DNA of 64,000 bases from Armillaria gallica. Its lineage: Eukaryota; Basidiomycota; Agaricomycetes; Agaricales; Physalacriaceae. The stretch covers positions 3,441,001-3,505,000 of the forward strand of contig JBANDB010000007.1 of the NCBI GenBank assembly GCA_037576215.1, given 5' to 3'. The notes beneath the pieces were generated by a model. The model was not told the origin of the DNA. It did no database searches and saw only the letters and a list, made by a program, of their open reading frames with translations. Positions 44,401 to 54,763 of the stretch are shown here, piece after piece. Numbering within the stretch: the stretch's first letter is position 1; each line of letters begins with the position of its first letter. The position numbers and the translations under genes were made by a program.

Positions 44401-45300
44401 TTCTTTTTGACAAAGAAGAAGGGTGATGCGAAAGGGGACTTGGATGGGCAGATTCATCCAGATTCCAAGTTCTTGTCAAGGAACTTGTCAAGCTGTTCCT
44501 GTTCGTCTTGGTTCAAAGGGTATACCTTGCAGTCCAAGGTCGACTTCGTGTTGGGAATGAGCTCGATGGTGTGGTCCCATGGTTTCCATTCAGGTAATTT
44601 GTCAAAGTTCTCCTTGGAGAACAGGTCGTGGAAGGAGTGGTAGTGCTCTGGTACCAGCTCTTCGAAGGTCTTTTTGGGCTTATTGGCATTAGCCTTGGCC
44701 ACAAGGTTGTTTGCATGGTGCATTGCATGGATGACCAGTTCTTCTTTCATTTGGACAGCGAGAATAGTGTCGCCTTCTTCGAGTTCTTCATCCCAGCAGT
44801 CATTGGGATCCACGTCAGGGAGTTTGATATGGTTTTTGGCACACCGACAACATCTGAAGATGACATTGCCAGTCTTTCAGTTGATGCTCGGGTTGTGGTG
44901 TTTGAGCCAGACATGCCTGAGGTAGACATCTTTGGTTCCAAGGTTGGTGACGGCGAGGTCAATGTGTTTGGCATGCTCGCCAATTGTCATATGGAATTCT
45001 GCAATTTTGGTGATGTTGCCGCTCTTGTTTCAGGTTCCATCTGCATTGTACACTGGGATCAGAACGGTCATTTTTCAGGTTTCAAGTTGGTATTTTTGTA
45101 CAAAGGCATGGTTCACTGCACTTCCAGTACACCCGCTGTCTACAAGTGCCATTGTCGTCAGTGCCTGGGTTCCAGTGCATGGGTTCAGTCAGACTTCAAG
45201 CATGAAGTCATTCTCACTGTTCTTGCATTGTCAGACATAGCAAATTGGTTTGCAGAGTTTGTAGAGGCGCTCTTGGGCAGCCTCTTTGTCTTCCTTTAGT
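41478..45300 (-). pseudogene. Gypsy-1 (chromovirus) protease, RT, RNase H, integrase and chromodomains
   Basis: Minus strand. Protease: ALVDSGCTGS at about 45140. RT: PYPLN-type entry, the WGYNN block, YLDD intact at about 44079, FLGFMNFYWKFI. RNase H near 43600-43400. Integrase: GHPGIEKM, then SVNMITGLP with Asn (42810-42812) in place of the first catalytic Asp, SDRRLQF, and QTKQANQE where QTE is usual, so two of three catalytic residues are lost. After the GNRVWLDATN block (GPY/F-like) come two chromodomain-like modules (about 41970-41760 and 41690-41540). At least nine internal stops, mostly TGA or TAG where Arg or Gln is expected. Non-functional. Confidence 0.88.
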
Positions 45301-45378
45301 TCATCGAGCAGCTCATCAGTGAGCTCCCCAAGTCAGTCCTTGTGCATCCATACACAAAGGGTGGCGCGGGCGGCATTA

Positions 45379-45954
45379 TCATAGCATCCAGTCAACCTCA
45401 AAAGGCTTCATCCATTGGTGAGGGACCTCCTGAGCCTTTGCGCTTGCCACTGGGGGTATAGCTACTGTTGGTGAGGTCACCTCGACCCCCTTGTTAGGGA
45501 GGGTTTTCGTTGTCATCAGAGGGGTTTCTGGTGGAGTCAGAAGTGTTGCAGCACAAGGCTTTGGCAAAATTGTTGGACTGCCAGTGGTGAGCCATCTGTT
45601 GAAGGATGTGTTGTTGTCCTTGTCTGGTACTTCAATCATGGTTACCTGATGCCCTCTCTTTACTGCCTGGGTGCTAGCAGCTTCCATCCATTCAGCTGTC
45701 TTAGTCGGGGCTGTTGCGCATCCAACAGTTCTTGCTACTTGCTGGTCTTTGCTGATGTTGCTAATGGGAGATTTGCTACTCAGCAAGCCTGACTGGACCT
45801 TGGAGTCATTCTTTCGAACAATGGGCTCAGGTAGTTGGGCCCCCCTTGGGGTGATCGCCCCCATGCCTGCTCCCTTGGGACTTAGCAGGTCATTCCACCC
45901 TATTAGAGAACTGTCAGCATCAATGTGTTTGGTCGTCCTTGTTGTTACTGCCAT
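45379..45954 (-). CDS. Open frame between Gypsy-1 Gag and protease, unrecognised
   Basis: 191-codon minus-strand frame without stops, Pro/Thr-rich with a hydrophilic character and no motif known to me. It lies where a Gypsy element would usually have the Gag-Pol linker, and the DNA up to 46579 on the same strand has only broken frames. It could be the linker region of Gypsy-1 or foreign sequence. No start context can be judged. Confidence 0.35.
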   Translation of the reverse strand: MAVTTRTTKHIDADSSLIGWNDLLSPKGAGMGAITPRGAQLPEPIVRKNDSKVQSGLLSSKSPISNISKDQQVARTVGCATAPTKTAEWMEAASTQAVKRGHQVTMIEVPDKDNNTSFNRWLTTGSPTILPKPCAATLLTPPETPLMTTKTLPNKGVEVTSPTVAIPPVASAKAQEVPHQWMKPFEVDWML

Positions 45955-46579
45955 ACCAGCAGTTCATACATTTTCTTGGCAAGGCCAGATCATATCGCTG
46001 ACACTCTGTCCTGCTAGGAAAACTCCACATTGCTGTGGAGCCACTTTTTCAGAGTTCACGTTGGGTGCTTGCTCTGCCCCATCCAGTCAGGCCTGCATCA
46101 CTGTGCATGCTCCAGAGGAGCCGCTCGACTGGGGCTTTGCCGTTATGATAGGTGTTGCTATGGTGGGTGACTTTCCAGCAGATGCTTTCACTCATGATGA
46201 GCTACTTGCCCGCTGCTTAGCCAGTCATGTTGCTGAGGTTTCCCCCACTTCAGCATCTGTATGGGGGCCCACAGCTATCTCCCGTTGTGGGAAGTCAGGT
46301 CATCTAGGGAATTGTTAGTCATGTCTCGAAGGATGTTGTATTGGTTGGTCAATCCTAATACTGGTGTGTGGTCTGAAGAAGTCGAAAATTGGCATGTAGG
46401 CTATATATTGGAAGTCATTGTAGAAACCAATCCTGCATGTGAGGGTTGGGGTATATCTGAATACGCAGTATGTAAATAGTCTGTATGTAAAAAGGAAGCA
46501 TCAGACTGGCCGATGGGGAGAGAGAGCACACCAGTATTTAAGTCCTTGGTTATTGTGGTGGGATTGGTCACCTGATGAC

Positions 46580-46900
46580 CTAATCTTTTACCTCCTTGAT
46601 CTTAGTGTCCTTGGAGAGCGGCACTTCTGCCACCTCCACTGCATGTACTTCTGCTTTCCTCTTCTTCGTCGGGCAATCCTTGCTGATATGTCCCTGCCCA
46701 CTGCATATGAAACACAGTCCTTGCACCATGTACTTCTTCTGGTCAATGTCCATCAGCTGCCCTTGTCCTCCATACATCTTTGTGACCCATTGTCCCATCC
46801 CTGGCTCACAGCCTTGTTCTTGGCCAGTTGCCTTGCCCGTTGAGGAACTTGTTGCGCTATCTGTAGTGTTCTTGTTACTACTGGTGGTAGTAATTTGCAC
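46580..46900 (-). pseudogene. Gypsy-1 Gag zinc-knuckle end (capsid part missing)
   Basis: 106-codon frame containing a perfect zinc knuckle CFICSGQGHISKDC (C-x2-C-x4-H-x4-C), as in retroelement nucleocapsids, followed by a Lys-rich tail. The upstream capsid region is not present: the sequence on the 5' side runs into unrelated DNA within 30 bases, so the element is truncated at its 5' end. Confidence 0.8.
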
Positions 46901-47200
46901 CTGTGGTGACCAGGATTTGCCTTAGGCTATGGAGCTAGCCAGCAAAACCCGTTGAATTCTCAAGGGCTCTAGCCACAGCTGGCTAGGTCCAGGTAGGGCA
47001 GATATAGGCATCACCTAAGCTCAGCCGTCGGCACTGAACTCAGTGCGGCACCTACCAGGGTGCCGTTGCCGGTTCACTATCAAGATGGTTAGGGGTGTGC
47101 TTACCAGTCCCAGACAAGAATTAGAAGCAGCATATTGTTAAGAAACAGTGAGATATATATACTCGGCAAATGGAAATATACTGAATAAATGGTCCCTTCC
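46901..47200. other. Junction DNA with two adjacent hairpins
   Basis: Between the truncated Gypsy-1 5' end and the KDZ gene. Two neighbouring inverted repeats occur: GCACTGAACTCAGTGC (47031-47046, 7-bp stem) and GGCACCTACCAGGGTGCC (47047-47064, 6-bp stem). They may belong to a transposon terminus; nothing else is recognisable. Confidence 0.5.
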
Positions 47201-50200
47201 CTACATACTACTATTTTCCAAATCGCCGTTGTCGCTGTGGCTGGAGTTATTGCCATCGTCACTGTGGCTGGAGATATCATCGTCATCGTCATTACAACCG
47301 TCCTCATTACTGAATTCGGTCACATCATCAGGGGCAAATAATGCCGAATAGTCTATGAAATCCTCTGTTGAAGTGTCCTTGATTCCCCAGATCTGTTCAA
47401 ATGAAGACTTGATTGTACTGAGAAAACTCGCCTGCCATAAGGCATATGTGTGATGACCTGAATTGTCTTGTATAGTCAAAGACTTGCAGCAAGAGCTGTG
47501 ATTCCTCCAGTCATGTTGTGCCTTGTCAAGAGACTGTAGCGTCTGCCACATCTCCTCTCTGAAACATTGTACCTCCTCCTCCCATCAGAACTTGCACGTG
47601 CATGCCTTAGCCCATTTGATTCGCACAGCTGTCATGATGACATCAATAAAATTCTATGATGAACAAAATTTGACTCACATTCATGCAGTGTCTCTGTTTC
47701 TGCATCAGGGCCTCCCATAGCTGTCCAGATCCAGGACATCGTCTTACCCTTCTAAGATATATATATGTACTTCTTTGTCCCACCCATTCAGCCTGTAGTC
47801 ACCCATGAATCTCGTCGGCCCAGTCTTGATAGTCATTTCATTGCGACAGCATCAGCTTCCACTTCCTCAAACAAGACGAGGTCTTCATCCAATAATACTC
47901 TGAAGTCACCACATTTCTCCTCACCACCTAGAGCTACCAAGGCTTGTTGAGCTTGTCGATACTTCCTTGCAGCCATCTGGACGCCGTCACCCACTGATGC
48001 AATCAGCGACCGTGCATGAGTGGACATATGTTGGCCCACAATATTGGCATTGCGGAAAGAGATCAAGAATCTCTTTGTGAGGAGTTTATTCTGAAGTTGG
48101 GCTAGCGCATCTAAAAATTGACCTTGGCAAAGATGTAGCTCTCCCTCGTACAGGCCATCAGCTGCAATTGTCACCTTGTGGTGGGCAGGCACATCAGAAG
48201 GCAGCCATAATTTGACATCCTCTGCTAATGGTGCTGACACATCGATATCTCTCTCTGCTTTCACCGCGCGTATCAGGGTCTTGACTCCAGGCATGTACAC
48301 GTCTTGAGACTTTTGGAAGTTGCCAAGTTTCTTGAAAAATGCCAATCATCATTCCTGAATCTTGCTTTCTTTGTCAAGCGTGAGGTTTGCCATCAAAGTT
48401 GAATAAGCCCATATCCTTTGCCTGGAATAATAATTCACAGCTGTATTTCATGATAAATGATATACATACTGAGTGTCCTCCAACTCCAAGCCCATAATGA
48501 GGAATGTGGCAATACTTGTAGCTTGCTGCACCAGGCGATCACTTGCTTTGTCTCTTAGATCATTGTTTTGCAGATCAAGTCAAACCTGCACCTCCGAAAT
48601 AGATGCTAAACAGACCTAATCAGTTCAGCGAGTAAGACTTCATGAGATCCATAGCTTACTCTTAGTGACTGTTGGTGCATAGGGATTTGGTTTCATGTGA
48701 TCTTGTTCCCACTCTTCAACCATCTGGGTCCACTCTAGCCGTAGGTCCTTGCGCAAGGTAGTGTTGATGTCCTTGAAACTTGCTACCTGGACATCGCATT
48801 TCTCTAAAGCAATCTTGTGCCGGTGAGCCAAGGACTTGCCTGTAGACGGGTCAAAAAAGTACTGTAGAATATACCAGAGAACATACCTAATCCAACGTTT
48901 TTTGAATAGTTGTAACTATCGATCTTGCACTTTAGATCATTGTGTCTTGCTCCGGGTCCCATTTCCTTGGTTGCGTGTGAAAATGGATTGGCAGCACCCC
49001 AAAAGTGCTCAGGGCACTCTCCATCTCCTTTCGTGCCACCCTTCTGATAGGAGAGAAGATTCTCCGTTTTGCATGGCACTTGGTGAATCTCCGTGCCACA
49101 CGGGCAGTGCAAAACAAACATCTGGACCATCCTCAGGTCAAAGGTCTTTGGGGAGCTCTGCTTGTCGTTTTGGCCAGTTCTTCTTGTACTGACATGCAAT
49201 GTCATAGGTAACCATGGCGTGCTTGAGTTTGCAGTCTTTTAGTGCCATGGCAAGAACAAAGTCAGTGTTTTTGTAGCTGGTAGTACTATCTGTCAGATCT
49301 TTCTTGGATAGTTGAAAATACAAGTACTTACCACTCCCCCACCTGGAGATCTCCCATGCTTTCAACCAGTTCATGGCGCGTATCGAAACATCTGACAACA
49401 CTGGAAGTCCAAAGCCCCATGCAAAGCTTTGTATTCTTTTGTTCTAATGCGGCAAAGGCGATGCATGTGCTAATCTGAATACATTAATGCAATTGACCAT
49501 TTTCGTAACTGTCAATAACATACCTCCTCTTCTGATGTGTACTACTTGATCCATGTATGATAAGAGTGTTGTGGCACTTGATACCCAAGGCCAGAGTACA
49601 GGGGAGGATCCTTGTGGGCAAGTTGTTGCATGCGGTTCACCATTCGGAAGTTAGCGTCGACAGAGTACTTTTTCTCATATAGATATCTATGGGATATCAC
49701 TCAGAGCCATCTTTGCATGAATATGAAAGATGAAACTCACTGTTTGTCCCTTTCAGCCTCGTCCCAACCTGGAGGTAAGTTGACTCCTACCCTAGGACAT
49801 TCCCAACATCATATCGCAACAACCTCTGCAGTCGCTGATTTTATCCCACCATCTGCATGACCAACCCCAGCTCTGCGGAGGTGCATTAAATAAGACCACT
49901 GTCTAGTCATGCGGCCAAAGCATTTGTACCAGTCAGGTACCCAGCTCATACCCAGGGGATCTGTGGTTTGCTCTAAGAAAGTAACATAGTCACAGGCATT
50001 AACAGTGGCGATGACTCGAAGGAGATGAAAGGTATCAAGGCATTCGAAGGTAGCACATGTCGCCAGCTGTAAGATTGTTGCTGGGTACCAGCCATTTCAC
50101 ATGAGTTGGCACCACTTATTCTTGCTGTCTGACACGTCGCAGCCACAATACTGATAGCAAACTTGGTGCACACTGTTGGTATGTAGGACGGTAATTGTTG

Positions 50201-50876
50201 AAGGGACACGAGCCGGAAAGATACATTGACCACCACTATGGCCTAGCTGGAAGATGAAGCCTATGGATCGTAGTGTGGTCTTCTCCCAAAAGTCGCCATT
50301 CCATCTCTGAAGAGCGGGTAAGAGCTTACATTGACTCAGTGCAAATAGAGCTCACCTCAATATTGTGCAACGGAGTTCGCTGATGTCGGTGCAGGCAGCA
50401 TTCCTTACACTCCATGAATGGCCTGCATGACTCACAGCGAAACAGATCAGTAACATACTGTTCATCCCCTGCAACTGCATTCTCCCCTTCAATGATCATT
50501 TGTTTAAGGCATCGACAACAAATGGGTTTGTGAGTGGCATTCCCCAGACCAGCTTGGTGGATAGTTTCATTGAGAAAATCACCCTCCAACTGCTGCCAAA
50601 CTTTCATAGGATTGTCCTGGATTAGGTCTCGTTAGTTTCATGCTGCCCTACTGCCAGGTGGAATCCAGAACTCACTGAGCTATTGTAACCCTTTCTCTTG
50701 CCCCCAATGCAGTTCACATCCCCTGATGGATCTAGGAATGATATACCTGCCATCACATCATATCCCAGATAGTCCTCCAGCGACTCATATTTGTCTGACC
50801 TAGGAATCCACTAGGCATAGTCGTTATTGACACCATCAGTCTTCACTCATCTCTTCTTGGCAGGAGGTACGACCAT
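47201..50876 (-). pseudogene. KDZ-type transposase with CxC2 zinc cluster
   Basis: Minus-strand multi-exon gene; I place the start at 50876 (MVVPPAKKR). N-terminal IPRSDKYESLEDYL leads to the CxC2 module at about 50600-50330: CCRCLKQ, CESC, CKECCLHRHQRTPLHNIE, with the Cys/His spacing seen in Kyakuja-Dileera-Zisupton transposases. Further landmarks: VTYDIACQYKKNW (about 49220), GDGECPEHFWGAANPF and TKEMGPGARHND (about 49000), the YMPG block (about 48290) and an acidic C-terminus (47300-47201). At least two early codons have become stops (TGA for Arg, TAG for Gln near 50850 and 50815). Likely inactive. Exon borders were not all resolved. Confidence 0.8.
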
Positions 50877-51218
50877 GCCATAATGTCGAGTAAGGTCGGC
50901 TGAAAAATGGAAAGTATGATGGCCCACAGCTGAGACGCATGGTCACTTAGATTCTGCATGCTGAGAGTGAGGACCTGAGAACCCAACGTAAACATCAGAA
51001 AGGACTGGGTGGCCACCACAAGAGGAAGATTGGCTGTTTGCCCTCTCAAAGGCTCTTCACTGTTCCTGTTCGTACTGAGAGCACCGCTTCATTGACCAAG
51101 TTGTTGCCATTGAGTAGAGATGCGGGGAAGAGGAAGATCAGAGTCAACAATATCATGTGACATAATACTTCCAAAATTAGCCATGAGCCTCAAAATTATG
51201 CTAAGTTAATACAACTAT

Positions 51219-51892
51219 CTAATAATCTAGAACATAGGCGGTCATTTCAAACAAATCACAGCAAGAATAGGTATGTTGAACCACTCTGTCCTCTGGTGTA
51301 TATGCATTGTTCAGGGCAGAGCCATCTGAACAAAGATAGGCGCACTTCATCATACTGCCACAGTATATACATGTCGCCATATCAAAAGGCACCTTTGTCG
51401 CAATCTTCAAATCCTGAAACTGTTCTGTGGCGTAATGAAAGGCCCGATGTTGAAGGCACCAATGTGGTCTATTGGGGCAGTGCTTCTCAAAGTCTGGTAA
51501 CTCCCAGTAAATGAAGCGGCATGGATATTCTGCCAGCACCTAGTTAGTGATTATCGCTCAACCAATGAAAGCACATATGGTGATGATAGATGCGAAGGTA
51601 TTTTTCTGCAGACGGCAGAATGGAATAGGGTACCATGATGGCATATGGTTCAGACAGATCTGGTGATTCAAGTCCATTAAGGCTTTTCAGGCTCGGTGCA
51701 AAGGGAAGTAGAGTTGGAGCCTGCATTGGCCATGCGAGGTTCAATTCTTGTGCTGCTGAGATGAATGAGATGAGATGGTAAGCGAATGCCACCGGCAACA
51801 AACTGCAATGCATCTTCAGGTTGCTGCTTGGCTTGACCAGCTAAATTATTGTCCTCCGGTTTCCAATCTTGTGTACTGAAAACTGTTTCCAA
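51219..51892 (-). CDS. Uncharacterised minus-strand gene fragments
   Basis: Frames 51892-51677, 51813-51544 and 51539-51219 read in pieces. The last has two Cys pairs (CIYCGSMMKCAYLC) and could bind zinc. Splice signals are not clear enough to join them. They lie directly upstream of the KDZ gene on the same strand and may be a passenger of that transposon. Not recognised. Confidence 0.35.
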
Positions 51893-52510
51893 AAAATGGA
51901 TGTCCTATTTCCGCTCACCAAGGAGAAAAAATACTGACCAAGAGAAGGGAGCCTCTCTCCCAGTTTGTAGGCAACAGAGGCCATAGTGAGAAGTGAAAAA
52001 AAAAAAGATGACAGGCCACCACGTCGGTCACAAAACGACGGCTGTTTCTAGACTTAACGTCGACATCTGAAGTAGTGCGTTGGTATTAAAGCGCAGTCAA
52101 TCTTGAGTGCACAGATCCAGCAAAGTACACATGAGCGATGGGTCTATAATGAAGTGTCTGCAACCACAAAGGTTGGACACAGAAGGAGGATAAATAGGCT
52201 GCGATGAAGGAGCCATCTGTAAGGAAGGAGGAAGGAATACAAACCAAGAAAACCTGTGTTCGGGCCACGGACCGCTCAATATGTGACATCATCAAGTGAT
52301 ATTGCAATGTCAAATGAACAAGCTACAGGGGTACAACTATCCAGTCAATACTTGAACAACACCATCATGAAGAGCATCATGAAATTTCCTACAGGTGAGA
52401 GCCAACGATTCAAAAGACTCTGTGAGACAACCAGATATGCTGGTAGTGTTGATCGAACATTCTAAACTGTATGAGAAATTAATAAAATGAACTGAAAGAA
52501 TGCAGTCTAC

Positions 52511-53513
52511 TCACTCAGACTTGTAGATTCCAGGAGAAATACCCCTGTAGACCACATACCACTGCTCAAAGGGTTTTCCTGCATTCAAGGGGGTATCATA
52601 ATCCTCAGGTGATGTAGAATGATTTGGATCAAATGGTACTTGTGAAGGTAAAGCGCACGGCCGGTCGACATTAGCATACCTGACCCAACCTTTATCCAGG
52701 GCATACTGGAATGCCACTTTGGCTAATTCAGAGGTCATGTATCCAGAGTATACATTTGATGGTTGCCCAAAGGCTTGAGCCTTGCATTCTGCCCTAAGCA
52801 GAAATGAGAATTGTTCAGCTGCAAATACAGTGATCACCCACCATGTGAGGTATACTCCTGGGGTCAATCCAATGAAAACTACATAAGCTCCATATCCTTG
52901 TGGTGGACGTCGCTTGCACCGCTTCTTGACAGCTCAAACGGTCTTGCCATTCTGCTTTGCCTGCTTGGTGGCTGAGGCCCTGCAAGGTAACAAGTAATAA
53001 GTATGCCTAGTATCTGTCATTATATAGAATTCAACATACCAATCTTTCTGTATCCAGTTACCTGACCCAATTTTGTACCGTGTTGTATCTTGTGGAGACT
53101 TGATGTCATTGATATCTATCCTTGCGAAGTGTTGCTCCAGCGATCAAACTAAGAAATCGAAGCTCATTCAGTTTTACTTATGATGATTGCCGGGTTGAAG
53201 ACGTACTGGACTCATTGACAAGTGTCGCAGACCCAGCTGTGGATGCAACAACCACATGCGAACTACTGGATGTGGGTGCAGAGGTCAAACCATCGTTTGA
53301 GAGCCTAAAGGATGTGACCAGGGTGGCGATTTCTACATCATCGACATCCTCCTCAGGATCCTTGGTTAAGGACTTGGTGTTACTGTTTCTATTGGAACTG
53401 TTGCCTGCGATGTGGATATCAGATAAATCATCGTCGGTATCAGAGAAGTCATTGGCATTGAGATACAGGATATTTTCATTGTCACTATCAGTCTGAGAGT
53501 GGTACAAAGTCAT
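52511..53513 (-). CDS. Protein with two RNase H1 N-terminal (viroplasmin-like) domains
   Basis: Minus strand. The first exon (53513-about 53190) starts at ATG 53513 and codes an acidic, Ser/Asp-rich tail-like region. A basic stretch (KKRCKRRPP, about 52915) precedes AYVVFIGLTPGVYLTW and, after a 47-nt intron (about 52846-52800, GTGGTG...CTTAG), QAFGQPSNVYSGYMT, together a textbook RNase H1 N-terminal/caulimovirus viroplasmin fold. A second copy starts with WYVVYRGISPGIYKS at about 52545 and is probably cut by an intron or end. The domain binds RNA/DNA hybrids or double-stranded RNA in other proteins; the role here is unknown. Middle exon borders are unresolved. Confidence 0.6.
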
Positions 53514-53635
53514 TTTTTGAGATTTTGAGAGTGGGGCTCATTTCAGTCTTATATCACAGCATCAAGTTTGATTTCAATAGGTATATTACAAAATTTCATG
53601 TATCAAGAAATGTGGCAATGGAAGAACAACATTAG

Positions 53636-54545
53636 ATGGCTGAAAAGAAGTGGTCAGTCAAGATAGATGAAATAGAAGTGTTTCTTACCTTCGTCTATCT
53701 GCATGTCATAGAGCATCGAAGGAAGGCAGAGGAAACGGGGCACAGATGGGGAAATTATGCTGACATTGTGTCGCGTGAGGGCTCAATTGAAATTTTTGAT
53801 AGCCTTATGTTGGTGCTTCCATATCATCACCTTAGCACTGGAATAGCCTTGCGTACAGGTAATAACGGAATGGCTGATAAATGAAGTAAGTTTCATATTG
53901 ACAGTGAGTCAGAAAAGCATACATATCAAGAAACACCCCCACCTGGGTGCCGTGGGTTACAATGAACCACTTTCTACTCTTGCTATGGGCAATGGATGAA
54001 AGGGGTCCAGGAAGGTACAGATATTCAGTACCAACCCACCAGACCGTTTCGTTCAAGGGCATCTCCAAAATTGGGGAGGGAGGAGGCACAGGCAGATTGA
54101 GATTCCCTGTGACTGCAGCCAGAAGAACAAAGTTATTAATCACAAGTCACATCAAAATGCTTAGAGACGCATGCTCACCTGCTTTGTCTTTGAAGTTTTT
54201 ACCCTCCGCACTATCCTCCTCGGAGGCGATCCTCGTGTATGTTGGCTCGACAATTTTGCCTTCGAGAATGTCTACGAGTGAGATGCACGCAACCATGCTC
54301 AGTGTACAAAACACAGGGGATGGCTGGTGTAGAACCATATTTGGTGCAGCGCCTGCAACCCCACAACTTGCAACAATGTAGCTGGGCGCTGACTGAGTGT
54401 CAGAAGGATCATTCCTCGGGGTGCTTGTGATGACGGTGGTTGGTGAAATGACTTTCGAAGTATCGTTGACAATGATGTTCTCTCGATGGACATAGACTTG
54501 GATAGAGAAGGAGTCATTGAGGATGTGGAGATGATGCTGCATCAC
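53636..54545 (-). CDS. Second gene with RNase H1 N-terminal-like domain
   Basis: Minus strand. First frame 54545-54147 is Ser/Thr-rich without motif. After an intron-like gap the frame 54143-53940 has a Pro-rich segment and then KWFIVTHGTQVGVFLDM, the N-terminal strand pair of a viroplasmin-like domain, followed by a donor-like GTATGC and a continuation near 53890. Similar in layout to 52511-53513, so the two may be tandem relatives. Plus-strand frames over the same DNA are shadows. Completeness uncertain. Confidence 0.5.
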
Positions 54546-54763
54546 AGAAAAAATTAAGCTCAGCTTGACATTTTATGGACCATTCAATTTACGCACCAAA
54601 AACTGTACAGTGGCAATCAGGTAAGGTTCTGACAGACAACCAGACAAGTTCTAGGTAGGAGTCTGGATACACACCAGCTTGATGGGGAATTGTAGGTTCT
54701 TACCCTGAGCAAGAGAAAAATCACCACTTGCCAAGCATTCAAACGCACACAAGTCGATGAGAT

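Noticed and set aside
47201..50876. TET/JBP dioxygenase gene, a known companion of KDZ elements in mushrooms
   Set aside because: I looked for the H-x-D iron-binding region between 47 and 60 kb on both strands and found none.
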